From Candidatus Gastranaerophilales bacterium (GTDB lineage: Bacteria; Cyanobacteriota; Vampirovibrionia; Gastranaerophilales; Gastranaerophilaceae), in NCBI GenBank assembly GCA_944326425.1, contig CALVDX010000010.1:1-64000 (forward strand): a stretch of 64,000 bases of DNA, in the 5' to 3' direction. Below, piece by piece: positions 10,963-18,489 of the stretch (position 1 is its first letter; each line of letters opens with the position of its first letter). The notes under the pieces were generated by a model that was not told where the DNA came from, searched no databases, and saw only the letters and a program-made list of their open reading frames with translations. Both the position numbers and the translations under genes were made by a program.

Positions 10963-11619
10963 TTATTTTACAGTATTAAAAATCCTGTCACCGGCATCAC
11001 CTAGTCCGGGCAGGATATAACCATTTGCATTAAGTGATTGATCAATTGCTGCTGTAAATATTTCTATATCAGGATATGAGTTTTTAATATTTTTGATACC
11101 CTCCGGCGCAGCTATCAAACATACACAACGGATATGTGAAACATCCAGTCCTTTTCCTTCATACATTTTAATAGTTTCTAAAAGCGAATTTCCGGTTGCA
11201 AGCATAGGATCAGTAAGATAAACATAAGTTTTATCAGGGTTATCAAACTTTTCGGGAAGCTTGTTATAGTACCAGACAGGCTTTAAAGTTTTTTCATCCC
11301 TATACATACCAATGTGACGAATTTCAGCACGCGGAAGCATATCAGATGCCGAATCGGTAAATACAAGACCTGCTCTCAGGATTGGAGATATAATTACACG
11401 TAAACTTCTATCTATAGATTTTGTTGTAAATTTCATTAACGGAGTTTCAACTTCCGTATCAACCTGAGGAAGATTTTTTGATGCTTCATATAATAATATA
11501 TTAGTTATTTGCCTCGTTGCACATTTAACTCCCATAGTGTCGGTGTATTTACTTCTTAATATACATAAGTTTTCATTAACGACCGGGGTCGATATTACAA
11601 ACACATTTTTATATTCCAT
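10963..11619 (-). CDS. upp: Uracil phosphoribosyltransferase
   Basis: A 218-aa enzyme that salvages uracil with PRPP to give UMP. The PRPP-binding loop is present as YLTDPMLATGNSLLETI, with the earlier SPILRAGL segment and the C-terminal PGLGDAGDRIFNT, all typical of the UPRTase family. The gene is complete and begins immediately after the mlaD stop codon with AAGGA upstream, so the two are cotranscribed. The link between lipid-transport-like mlaD and upp has no obvious functional reason. Confidence 0.95.
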   Translation of the reverse strand: MEYKNVFVISTPVVNENLCILRSKYTDTMGVKCATRQITNILLYEASKNLPQVDTEVETPLMKFTTKSIDRSLRVIISPILRAGLVFTDSASDMLPRAEIRHIGMYRDEKTLKPVWYYNKLPEKFDNPDKTYVYLTDPMLATGNSLLETIKMYEGKGLDVSHIRCVCLIAAPEGIKNIKNSYPDIEIFTAAIDQSLNANGYILPGLGDAGDRIFNTVK

Positions 11620-12246
11620 TTATTTATCCTTCCGCCATTTTTTTCCTAACTCTGAGACTTTATCATTAGAATTATCTAACCAACGATTTGCAAATTCAAG
11701 AAAGTTTACGAATTGTAAATTATCTTTTTGGGAAGGAAGTTCCAAATCTAAGTCTGCAGCATTAATACTTGCACTAAAGGCCGAAATTCCAAAACAAATA
11801 TCCATAAATTTGTTATACATTTCATACAAGAGACTCAAAGACTTACTAAGCCTGGTAGGATTTACAACACGTATATAATCTACATTCTCCCCATCATCGA
11901 CATTTTCCGGCGGGTAGAGTTCAAGGGAACGGGAACCCGCCATTCCGCTAAATTCAACGGTTGCCATGGTACCCCATGGCAAATGAAGATTTTTATCTTT
12001 AATAATAAATTTTATATATACATTATCGTCAACTATTTTTATATTACTTACGTACCCGACCTGTACCCCCATGAACTTAACAGGCGACCCGACAATCAGA
12101 CCATCAATATCGGACATAAAAATTTTATGCGTCTCATACTCTTTCTGGGAATGCCTGTATAATAAAGAAGATACAAGCATTAAAGCAAGGATAATAATAA
12201 TCCATAAAAGAATTTCAAGACGTACATATTTACTAATGCTGCGCAT
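11620..12246 (-). CDS. MlaD/MCE-domain protein, membrane anchored
   Basis: A 208-aa protein with one N-terminal membrane helix (about residues 10-30, LEILLWIIIILALMLVSSLL) and one MCE/MlaD domain: DIDGLIVGSPVKFMGVQVGYV...AGSRSLELYPP. Such proteins form periplasmic rings in lipid-transport systems. The C-terminal 90 residues are helical. No ABC permease or ATPase gene is adjacent, so partners must lie elsewhere. The ATG at 12246 is preferred; a TATAAT on the minus strand (12253-12258) ends only 6 bases before it, so the mRNA may be leaderless. An upstream in-frame ATG at 12264 would overlap this promoter. Confidence 0.85.
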   Translation of the reverse strand: MRSISKYVRLEILLWIIIILALMLVSSLLYRHSQKEYETHKIFMSDIDGLIVGSPVKFMGVQVGYVSNIKIVDDNVYIKFIIKDKNLHLPWGTMATVEFSGMAGSRSLELYPPENVDDGENVDYIRVVNPTRLSKSLSLLYEMYNKFMDICFGISAFSASINAADLDLELPSQKDNLQFVNFLEFANRWLDNSNDKVSELGKKWRKDK

Positions 12247-12252
12247 AGAAAT

Positions 12253-12258
12253 ATTATA
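12253..12258 (-). promoter_or_regulatory. -10 box of mlaD-upp; transcript probably leaderless
   Basis: Perfect TATAAT on the minus strand, 6 bases before the mlaD ATG and with no Shine-Dalgarno between. The -35 region is weak (TCACCG at the expected distance). Confidence 0.4.
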
Positions 12259-12341
12259 ATACAAATGTTTTTTACCGGTGAATATTTTTAAATCCGGAAA
12301 ATGCAGTATTTACAATAGTTTTATAAGTTTGATACGGCTGA

Positions 12342-12433
<92 letters not shown>

Positions 12434-12527
12434 CAATTTTAGTGCGTCAGATGCGTTATACAGGTATCGGATATCCAATAATAAAAAAGTGTAAGTTTGA
12501 AAATAATAAAAGAAAGGAATTGTAGAA

Positions 12528-12878
12528 ATGTTGAAAAATTTATCCCAATTAAGAAATGTAGGTTTACTGGCTGGCGGCGCATTAATCGGACTTGCAGGAG
12601 GATTTGCTGCACATAAGGCAAGTAAACCGGTTCAAGCGTATGATAAGGCTAATAAATATCTTGAAACGGCTTATCAATTCAAACCAACAACATCCGATTC
12701 TTCAAAGATATACCGTGCATACTTTGACGCAATGGTAATGAATAATAAGGAAAAAGTAGACTCGTTAAATCGGCATATCAATAATTGTTGGTTAAAATTT
12801 TGGGATGATGCTGCGGAGTTGGCAGGAGAAATGGCAGCCAAAGGTTATGCAGGAATACCGCCGGAAAAACTCAAGTAA
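12528..12878 (+). CDS. Small membrane protein of unknown function (116 aa)
   Basis: No family recognised. A Gly/Ala-rich hydrophobic segment at about residues 10-29 (NVGLLAGGALIGLAGGFAAH) is likely a membrane helix, followed by a charged helical domain with Tyr and Trp residues. AAAGGA lies about ten bases before the ATG. The promoter region holds an HLR1-type box, a long poly(A) and a TTATAC box, and a good terminator follows. The gene is monocistronic. It shares its promoter design with 13460 and other lineage-specific genes in the window. Confidence 0.75.
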   Translation: MLKNLSQLRNVGLLAGGALIGLAGGFAAHKASKPVQAYDKANKYLETAYQFKPTTSDSSKIYRAYFDAMVMNNKEKVDSLNRHINNCWLKFWDDAAELAGEMAAKGYAGIPPEKLK

Positions 12879-12920
12879 GATTAAATACCACAGGTGTGAA
12901 CATACTGATAAGTTTCAAGC

Positions 12921-12950
12921 AAACAGGGCATAATGCCCTGTTTGTTTTGT
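12921..12950 (+). terminator. Intrinsic terminator of the 12528 gene
   Basis: A perfect 10-base stem (AAACAGGGCA / TGCCCTGTTT) with a 3-base loop is followed by TGTTTTGTTG. Confidence 0.8.
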
Positions 12951-13358
12951 TGCTGTTAATATTGCTGGCTATAAAAATTCTGCAGGATATTTACAATTCC
13001 CATTAAATTTAACAGGATGACAGTGCATTGGGCGGGGGAATAATTAAATTATTTTGTCATGCTGAACTCATTTCAGCATCTTACCAACATCGCGTTATAC
13101 TTGATTTCTGGTAAGCTTCCGAAATGTCTTGGATTATGAGGGAGGGGGTAGGAAATTAACCATTTTCAGATACTTATGCCAGACTTTTTATGGGGGTCGG
13201 GGTGCATAGCCCCAGATAAAATTATTATGAGTCGTAGAAGCAGTGCTATAACGAAACATGTATATTACATATATAACTGTAACAAAGGCATAAAAATCAT
13301 AAGATTTTTAAAGCGCAGCAATATCAAGAATCTTAGCAGAATTATTTTTTTATATGTT
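12951..13358. other. Gene-free, hairpin-containing intergenic stretch
   Basis: No convincing gene. It contains a perfect inverted repeat ATGCTGAA-N5-TTCAGCAT (13059-13079), then CTTACCA (13080-13086) paired with TGGTAAG (13107-13113), and a G-rich block near 13190-13215 of the form GGGG...ATAG-CCCC...GATAAA. A similar G-rich block occurs at 17283-17313, which suggests copies of one dispersed repeat. A short open frame at 13176-13403 has no ribosome site and runs through the repeat and the promoter, so I do not call it. Confidence 0.5.
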
Positions 13359-13376
13359 TTTGTAAAGTTTTGTAAC
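13359..13376 (+). promoter_or_regulatory. HLR1-type box upstream of the 13460 gene
   Basis: TTTGTAAA and TTTGTAAC are separated by two bases, perfect HLR1 half-sites on the opposite strand. Fourteen bases later comes TTGGCAATTTTAG (from 13391), then TATAAGAAATACTTTATATAT. That last element is nearly identical to 25896-25911 upstream of the 25946 gene, indicating a shared promoter type. Confidence 0.65.
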
Positions 13377-13459
13377 AAAATTATATACTTTTGGCAATTT
13401 TAGTATATAAGAAATACTTTATATATATGAGGATACTAAAAACGGAGCTATAGAAGCAA

Positions 13460-14191
13460 ATGGCATATTTGTTATTACTACATCAAAAAATGAGCCTGAA
13501 GCGCAAAGTCAATAAGTTGACTTTAGCTCAAACTTCTATCGGCACCAGAAAAGAAAGAATCACCAAACGGATTGAGAATGTCCAAAAATCTTATGCAAGG
13601 AAGCAGTCAAAACTGGAAGCTCAAGCTAAACAAATGACATCTATGACTAATTCAATTATGAATAATCGTATGATGGCTATGAGTCAAGCTTATCAGATGG
13701 TTGATGCTAATTATTTCCTTATGACTGAAGGAAATGGAAATAATTGCTATGACGGAGATTATAAAAGATACTATGACGCGATGGTGGAAGCACAAAAACA
13801 AGGTACAGACAGCCAAGCATTTAAAGACGCACAACAACGATTCAATGATTATATTAATACACCAGATTTCAAAACACAAATGCAACTTGCGCAAAGTGCA
13901 GCAATGCAGTATAACAATCAAATTGCAGTACAAAAACAATGGCAGCAACAAATGATGAGTACCTTCACTACAAACGTTAATGATCAGGTATCCATCTGGT
14001 TAGAGGCACAAACACAAGCCTTAGAAGACGAAGAACAAATGGCACTTGCTCCATTAAACGAAGAAGATACACAAATAGATATAGAACAGGCTTCAAACGA
14101 AGCGCAATTATCTTACGCTCAATCGAGATTAGAAAGCATCGAATCAGCACTTCAAAGTCAAACGCAAGAGGCTCCGAAGTTCGGTGCATAG
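13460..14191 (+). CDS. Coiled-coil, Gln-rich protein of unknown function (243 aa)
   Basis: No family recognised. The protein is mostly helical with a basic N-terminal coiled coil (about residues 12-60), a Met- and Gln-rich middle, an acidic stretch (EDEEQMALAPLNEEDTQID) and a second helix ending in APKFGA. There is no signal peptide or membrane helix. The start is uncertain: the ATG at 13460 has CGGAG 13 bases upstream, and an internal ATG at 13490 would give a version starting MSLKRK. It is monocistronic, with its own HLR1-type promoter and terminator. The composition recalls small secreted or structural helical proteins, but no function can be assigned. Confidence 0.75.
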   Translation: MAYLLLLHQKMSLKRKVNKLTLAQTSIGTRKERITKRIENVQKSYARKQSKLEAQAKQMTSMTNSIMNNRMMAMSQAYQMVDANYFLMTEGNGNNCYDGDYKRYYDAMVEAQKQGTDSQAFKDAQQRFNDYINTPDFKTQMQLAQSAAMQYNNQIAVQKQWQQQMMSTFTTNVNDQVSIWLEAQTQALEDEEQMALAPLNEEDTQIDIEQASNEAQLSYAQSRLESIESALQSQTQEAPKFGA

Positions 14192-14240
14192 CTAAAATCT
14201 TAATCTTACAAATAATTATTTATCCTCACAATTACGAAGT

Positions 14241-14273
14241 CGTACTTGGATTTATTCAGGTACGCTTTTTTTT
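14241..14273 (+). terminator. Intrinsic terminator of the 13460 gene
   Basis: A 10-pair stem (CGTACTTGGA / TTCAGGTACG, including two G-T pairs, 4-base loop) is followed by C and eight T residues. Confidence 0.75.
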
Positions 14274-14316
14274 GTATTTTTGTTATGATTTAGATAGGAG
14301 GAGTAAACGCAGGAAT

Positions 14317-15531
14317 ATGCAATATGATTTAAAACAAGCCGAAAAAACACTTATAAAAGAATTTGAATACGTTGATGAAATCAGGGATTACAACCAAAAG
14401 AAAGTGCTTCAAGCTTTTATTGATAACAAAGTTGCCCCGGAGCACTTTTATACGGTATCCGGTTACGGACATGACGACGCAGGAAAAGAGATTCTTGACA
14501 GGGTATTTGCACAGGTATTTCATGCTGAATCAGCAATTGCAAGGAATCACTTTGTTTCAGGGACACATGCCCTGTCATGTGTATTATTCGGCAATTTAAG
14601 ATATGGTGACAAACTGATTTCGGTTGCAGGTGCGCCCTACGACACAATGCAGGAAGTTATCGGCACAACAGGCGGAAAACGGGAATCCTTAATCGGACAC
14701 GGGGTACTTTATGAAGAAATACCTTTAACATACGCAGAAGAGGTGGATTTTGAAAAACTTGAACAAACCATCGACAAATCCGTAACGATGGTTGAAATTC
14801 AACGTTCCCGCGGATATTCAACAAGAAAATCCCTTAATATTGATACAATACGCAAAATTGTAGAGATTGTAAAAAGAAAAAATCCTGACTGTATCTGTTT
14901 TGTGGACAATTGTTACGGGGAGTTTGTAGAAAAAGAAGAACCGCTTGAAGCAGGCGCGGATATTATTGCAGGCTCACTAATTAAAAACCCTGGCGGCGGC
15001 ATCGTAGAAACCGGCGGATACATCGCAGGCAGGCGGGAATATGTAGAGCAGGCAGCAATGGCTCTTACGGCACCGGGGATAGGAGCAGAAGGCGGTGCAA
15101 TGCTAAATCAGCACCGTTTAATATTTCAGGGTCTGTTTATGGCCCCCTCTATTGTATCAGAGGCGGTAAAGGGAGCAATACTTGCAAGCAAAGTTTTTGA
15201 AGATATAGGTTACAAATCAACCCCGCGCCATGATGAAGCGCGAACTGATATTATACAGACCATAATTTTTGATAAAAAAGAACCGCTTGAGCATTTTTGC
15301 AAAACGGTGCAGGCTCTTTCCCCTGTTAATTCTTACGTAACCCCGATACCGGATGATGTTCCTGGATACGAGGACAAAGTAATTATGGCAGGCGGAACTT
15401 TTATTGAAGGCTCAACGATAGAACTGTCAGCAGACGGCCCGCTCAGACCGCCCTATGCTGCTTATATGCAGGGCGGGCTTAATTATGCACATGTAAAACT
15501 GGTTTTGGAAGGTATCATAAAAGATATCTAA
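14317..15531 (+). CDS. PLP-dependent methionine gamma-lyase family protein (aluminium-resistance type)
   Basis: A 404-aa enzyme of the fold-type I pyridoxal-phosphate family annotated as methionine gamma-lyase family or aluminium resistance protein. Visible landmarks are FVSGTHALSCVLFG near residue 85, VEIQRSRGYS, CFVDNCYGEFVE (the PLP-contacting Asp) and GSLIKNPGGG, whose Lys is the likely Schiff-base residue, followed by TAPGIGAEGG. The exact substrate in this family is not settled; carbon-sulfur lyase activity is inferred. I start at ATG 14317; the longer in-frame start at 14272 lies in the preceding terminator. AGGAGG stands 14 bases and AGGA two bases before the ATG. It precedes rsmH by 22 bases. 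Confidence 0.85.
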   Translation: MQYDLKQAEKTLIKEFEYVDEIRDYNQKKVLQAFIDNKVAPEHFYTVSGYGHDDAGKEILDRVFAQVFHAESAIARNHFVSGTHALSCVLFGNLRYGDKLISVAGAPYDTMQEVIGTTGGKRESLIGHGVLYEEIPLTYAEEVDFEKLEQTIDKSVTMVEIQRSRGYSTRKSLNIDTIRKIVEIVKRKNPDCICFVDNCYGEFVEKEEPLEAGADIIAGSLIKNPGGGIVETGGYIAGRREYVEQAAMALTAPGIGAEGGAMLNQHRLIFQGLFMAPSIVSEAVKGAILASKVFEDIGYKSTPRHDEARTDIIQTIIFDKKEPLEHFCKTVQALSPVNSYVTPIPDDVPGYEDKVIMAGGTFIEGSTIELSADGPLRPPYAAYMQGGLNYAHVKLVLEGIIKDI

Positions 15532-15553
15532 AAAATAAATATAAGGAGAGGAT

Positions 15554-16489
15554 ATGACTGATTTTGTCCACTACACAGTTATGAAAAGAGAAGCTGTTGA
15601 TATTATGGACCCTCAGCCGGGAAAAATTTATATTGACTGTACCCTTGGCGGTGGAGGACACAGTGAATATATTCTTCAAAAGATTTCTCCGTCCGGAATA
15701 CTCATTGCCTTTGATATAGATGATGATGCAATCTCAGCCGCAAAAGAGCGGCTCAAAGAATATGACAACTTAACGATAGTAAAATCTTCTTACACAAATA
15801 TAAAAAATGTGCTGCATGATTTGGGGATTGAAAGGATTAACGGGGGAGTGCTGTTAGACCTCGGAGCCTCATATCATCAATTAACAACTACAGAACGCGG
15901 ATTTTCGTTTTCAAAAGACGCCCCGCTTGATATGCGGTTTGACATGTCGTCGGATTTTTCAGCCTACGATGTAATAAATAAATACAAAGAGGACGAACTT
16001 GTCAAAATATTCTCTGAATACGGAGAAGAACATTTTTCTAAAAGAATTGCAAAAAAAATTATTGAAGAAAGAAAAAAAGCCCCGATTAAAACAACACTGG
16101 AATTATCGAACCTGATAATAAATGCCGTACCAAAAGTAAAATCAAACATACACCCGGCCACACGCGTATTTCAGGCGGTCAGAATTGAAGTTAACCATGA
16201 GTTAAAAAATGTTAACACAATTCTTAACGAAGTATTGGATTTATTAGATGTCGGTGGTATAATTTCAGTAATAAGTTTCCATTCTTTAGAGGATAGGCAG
16301 GTTAAAACAATTCTAAAAAGAGAGTCACAACAATGCAGATGTAATAATTTAATATGCACCTGCAAGCCTCCCAGAATAGAATTAATTACCAAAAAGCCGA
16401 TTTCACCTACGGATGAGGAGATAAGGGTTAATCCGCCATCAAGGAGTGCAAAACTCAGGGCGGCAAAATGTATCAGAGTATGGGGGTAG
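15554..16489 (+). CDS. rsmH: 16S rRNA m4C1402 methyltransferase
   Basis: A 311-aa SAM-dependent methyltransferase of the MraW/RsmH family, which N4-methylates C1402 in the decoding site of 16S rRNA. The motifs are HYTVMKREAVDIM, the SAM-binding DCTLGGGGHS, GVLLDLGASYHQL, FSFSKDAPLDMRFD, RVFQAVRIEVNHEL and ISFHSLEDRQVK. AGGAGAGG precedes the ATG. As in the usual division and cell-wall cluster, it is followed at once by an FtsL-like gene. mraZ is absent. Confidence 0.96.
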   Translation: MTDFVHYTVMKREAVDIMDPQPGKIYIDCTLGGGGHSEYILQKISPSGILIAFDIDDDAISAAKERLKEYDNLTIVKSSYTNIKNVLHDLGIERINGGVLLDLGASYHQLTTTERGFSFSKDAPLDMRFDMSSDFSAYDVINKYKEDELVKIFSEYGEEHFSKRIAKKIIEERKKAPIKTTLELSNLIINAVPKVKSNIHPATRVFQAVRIEVNHELKNVNTILNEVLDLLDVGGIISVISFHSLEDRQVKTILKRESQQCRCNNLICTCKPPRIELITKKPISPTDEEIRVNPPSRSAKLRAAKCIRVWG

Positions 16490-16493
16490 TCCA

Positions 16494-16985
16494 TTGGCTC
16501 AATCACTTGCTAATAATGATTATTACGCAGCAAATACTGCGGCCGGTGTTAACAGTTTAAAAACTAAAAAAAGCTACATCGATAATCCGTTAGTTAAACC
16601 TGATTTCAGCCGCGTTATTGAAGGGTATTTCCCAAAGGAGAATTTTGTCAGAGATATGGCCATCAAAAAAATTAATACTACGCTTTGTATATTATTAGGG
16701 CTTATTGTATTAGTGTCTTTCACGAGTTATTATTTTGTACTTGCTACAGAGTTAAAGCTAAATGAACTTAGCCGGCAAACTATTATGCTGAATGATGAAA
16801 ATACAGAACTTCAAAATAATCTGGATAAATTAAAGTCATTCAACAACGTAGATGAAACCATGCAAAAAAATAATTTTCTGCAAAAAGCAGATATGGTTAT
16901 TGAAACCCCTGAAGTTTCAGTAGACATTAATCCGCTGCAAAAGAAAAAATCCTCCAAAGTATTCAAATGGTCAGTCGGATATTAA
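16494..16985 (+). CDS. FtsL/DivIC-like single-span membrane protein
   Basis: A protein of about 163 aa with the layout of FtsL: a cytoplasmic N terminus of about 65 residues, one membrane helix (TTLCILLGLIVLVSFTSYYFV), then a short periplasmic coiled coil (LNELSRQTIMLNDENTELQNNLDKLKSF). Position right after rsmH supports a division role, since ftsL normally sits there. The start is uncertain. TTG at 16494 lies four bases after the rsmH stop with GGGGG seven bases upstream; a GTG at 16446 would overlap rsmH and lacks a spaced ribosome site. Sequence conservation in FtsL is low, so the call rests on topology and context. Confidence 0.65.
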   Translation: MAQSLANNDYYAANTAAGVNSLKTKKSYIDNPLVKPDFSRVIEGYFPKENFVRDMAIKKINTTLCILLGLIVLVSFTSYYFVLATELKLNELSRQTIMLNDENTELQNNLDKLKSFNNVDETMQKNNFLQKADMVIETPEVSVDINPLQKKKSSKVFKWSVGY

Positions 16986-17422
16986 AATCTGTCGATTAGC
17001 AAGAGTGACTGAGTATCAAAATTCATTTTCTACCTTTTCTACAGTCTCTTAACGAAACAATTACAAGCCACGTTTTGTTCTTGTTCGGCGGCGATAAACG
17101 GGTCTGCACGGCAAGGCTCATCGCCTTGACCGTTCCGCCCTCTGCCGCCTCACGCTGTCTGAGCGTAGCGAGTTAACGGGGCTTGGGTTGAGTTTAGAGC
17201 CTGTTTTTGATTGCGTAGTTTTTCTTTCTTTATCCCAATTTCTTTCTTTTGTCATCGCAATACAAAAGAAAGAAATTGGGTGCGGGGTACGGGGACGAAT
17301 AGTCCCCGATAAATATAAATTGTTATATTAATAATTAATATATTATTTGGAGTAACAATATGTTGCCAGAATCATTTAGTATCCACTGTCAGGAAGCGAA
17401 ACTGCCCCCGCTCTTTAGCACT
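16986..17422. other. Gene-free intergenic stretch between FtsL-like gene and sigma factor
   Basis: No credible gene. The middle part (17040-17320) is unusually GC-rich for this genome and holds strong inverted repeats, listed separately. The rest is AT-rich and featureless. Confidence 0.5.
17040..17320. repeat. Palindromic GC-rich intergenic element
   Basis: It contains a perfect 19-base inverted repeat (17234-17252 paired with 17262-17280, 9-base loop, AAAGAAAGAAATTGGG arm). It also has CGGGGAC/GTCCCCG (17290-17296 with 17302-17308), and short arms such as CAAGGC...GCCTTG (17113-17127). The end resembles the G-rich block at 13190-13220. The base composition differs from the surroundings. 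It looks like a dispersed non-coding repeat or the remnant of a small mobile element; no terminal duplication or transposase is visible. Confidence 0.55.
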
Positions 17423-18361
17423 CTATTCCCCCCTTATATAGTCTTTAAAGTGCTGTAATTCTTCCTTTTGGCGTAACTTTGTAAGCGCAGCCGTTTCCAA
17501 TTGTCTTATGCGTTCTTTTGAAAATCCAAGATTTTGACCAATTTGTTCCAAAGTTTTATAATCCTCATTATTAATTCCAAAACGGCATGTCAAAATCTCT
17601 TTTTCTCTATCGCTCAAATAGCTCATTAATTCCGTCATACTTTCAGTTAACATCTTATCAGAAGCTATTTTGTCCGGCGCACGATAAGAGGTATCAACAA
17701 TGTAATCCTCAATTGAAAGATCTTCAGTAACAGGGGTATCAAGACTAATCGGATCTTTAGCAAGCGCTGCATTAATAAGTTTAATCTTCTTCTTATCAAA
17801 TCCGGTTAACCCGATCATTTCCTCCTCGGTAGGCTCTCGCCCGTGCAAAAAAGTAAATTTGGAAAACGCTCTTTTATACTTTCGCATTTTATCCTGCATG
17901 TGAACAGGTATCCTGATTAATTTTGACGTATTTGAAATTGCACGTATTATTGTCTGCTTAATCCACCAGGTTGCATAAGTAGAAAATTTATAACCTTTTT
18001 TGTAGTCATACTTCTCAGCAGCTCTGATTAACCCTAACCCTCCTTCCTGTACCAGATCCATAAACAGAACACCATGACCGGTATATTTTTTTGCAATGCT
18101 TACTACCAAGCGTAAATTAGCGCTTACAAGTTTATTTTTAGCCGTCTCTTTTTCTCTTCCGCGGCCCTCTTTTATTATTTTTCCAAGCGCTAATTCCTCC
18201 TCCTGTGTGAGCATTTTTGTCCTGCCTACATCCTTTAAATACATTTGAAGTAAATCTTCCGAATCCTGAATCGAACTGAAAGTCTTTACTCCTTCATCAT
18301 CATTTACAAAATCCGTGTCAAAAATATACTCATCTCTTTCTCTTTTCATAGGAAATCCCAT
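17423..18361 (-). CDS. RNA polymerase sigma-70 family factor (RpoD/SigA-like)
   Basis: A 312-aa sigma factor with region 1.2 ([32 protein letters not shown]), region 2 with the -10-recognition segment ([33 protein letters not shown]), region 3 ([15 protein letters not shown]) and region 4 with a helix-turn-helix ([24 protein letters not shown]). It lacks the long N-terminal region 1.1, so it is either a compact primary factor or a group 2 factor; the [15 protein letters not shown] variant suggests group 2. GGAGG lies seven bases before the ATG. It stands alone, divergent from the GH77-like gene. Confidence 0.92.
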   Translation of the reverse strand: MGFPMKRERDEYIFDTDFVNDDEGVKTFSSIQDSEDLLQMYLKDVGRTKMLTQEEELALGKIIKEGRGREKETAKNKLVSANLRLVVSIAKKYTGHGVLFMDLVQEGGLGLIRAAEKYDYKKGYKFSTYATWWIKQTIIRAISNTSKLIRIPVHMQDKMRKYKRAFSKFTFLHGREPTEEEMIGLTGFDKKKIKLINAALAKDPISLDTPVTEDLSIEDYIVDTSYRAPDKIASDKMLTESMTELMSYLSDREKEILTCRFGINNEDYKTLEQIGQNLGFSKERIRQLETAALTKLRQKEELQHFKDYIRGE

Positions 18362-18410
18362 ATACTATCCTCCATAATTCCTACATTAGTAATGACGATA
18401 TAAAACAAAA

Positions 18411-18428
18411 AATGTTTCAATATGTAAC
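18411..18428 (+). promoter_or_regulatory. Degenerate HLR1-type box upstream of the GH77-like gene
   Basis: AATGTTTC (two mismatches) and TATGTAAC (perfect) are separated by two bases, in the same orientation relative to the gene as the other boxes. It is followed by AGGCAATTAAAAATAGCAA and AATATAGCAGG. It lies 61 bases before the start codon. Confidence 0.4.
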
Positions 18429-18489
18429 AATAGGCAATTAAAAATAGCAAAAAAAAGTATTTTGGCATATTAATATAGCAGGAGTTATT

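Noticed and set aside
12951-13358. tRNA or small RNA gene in the gene-free stretch
   Set aside because: Hairpins are present, but no cloverleaf, no GTTCnANNC T-loop pattern and no clear promoter-terminator pair.
13176-13403. 75-codon frame in the repeat-like intergenic region
   Set aside because: No ribosome site, runs through the G-rich repeat and into the promoter of the 13460 gene.
17040-17320. Complete insertion sequence
   Set aside because: No transposase frame and no visible target duplication; only inverted repeats.
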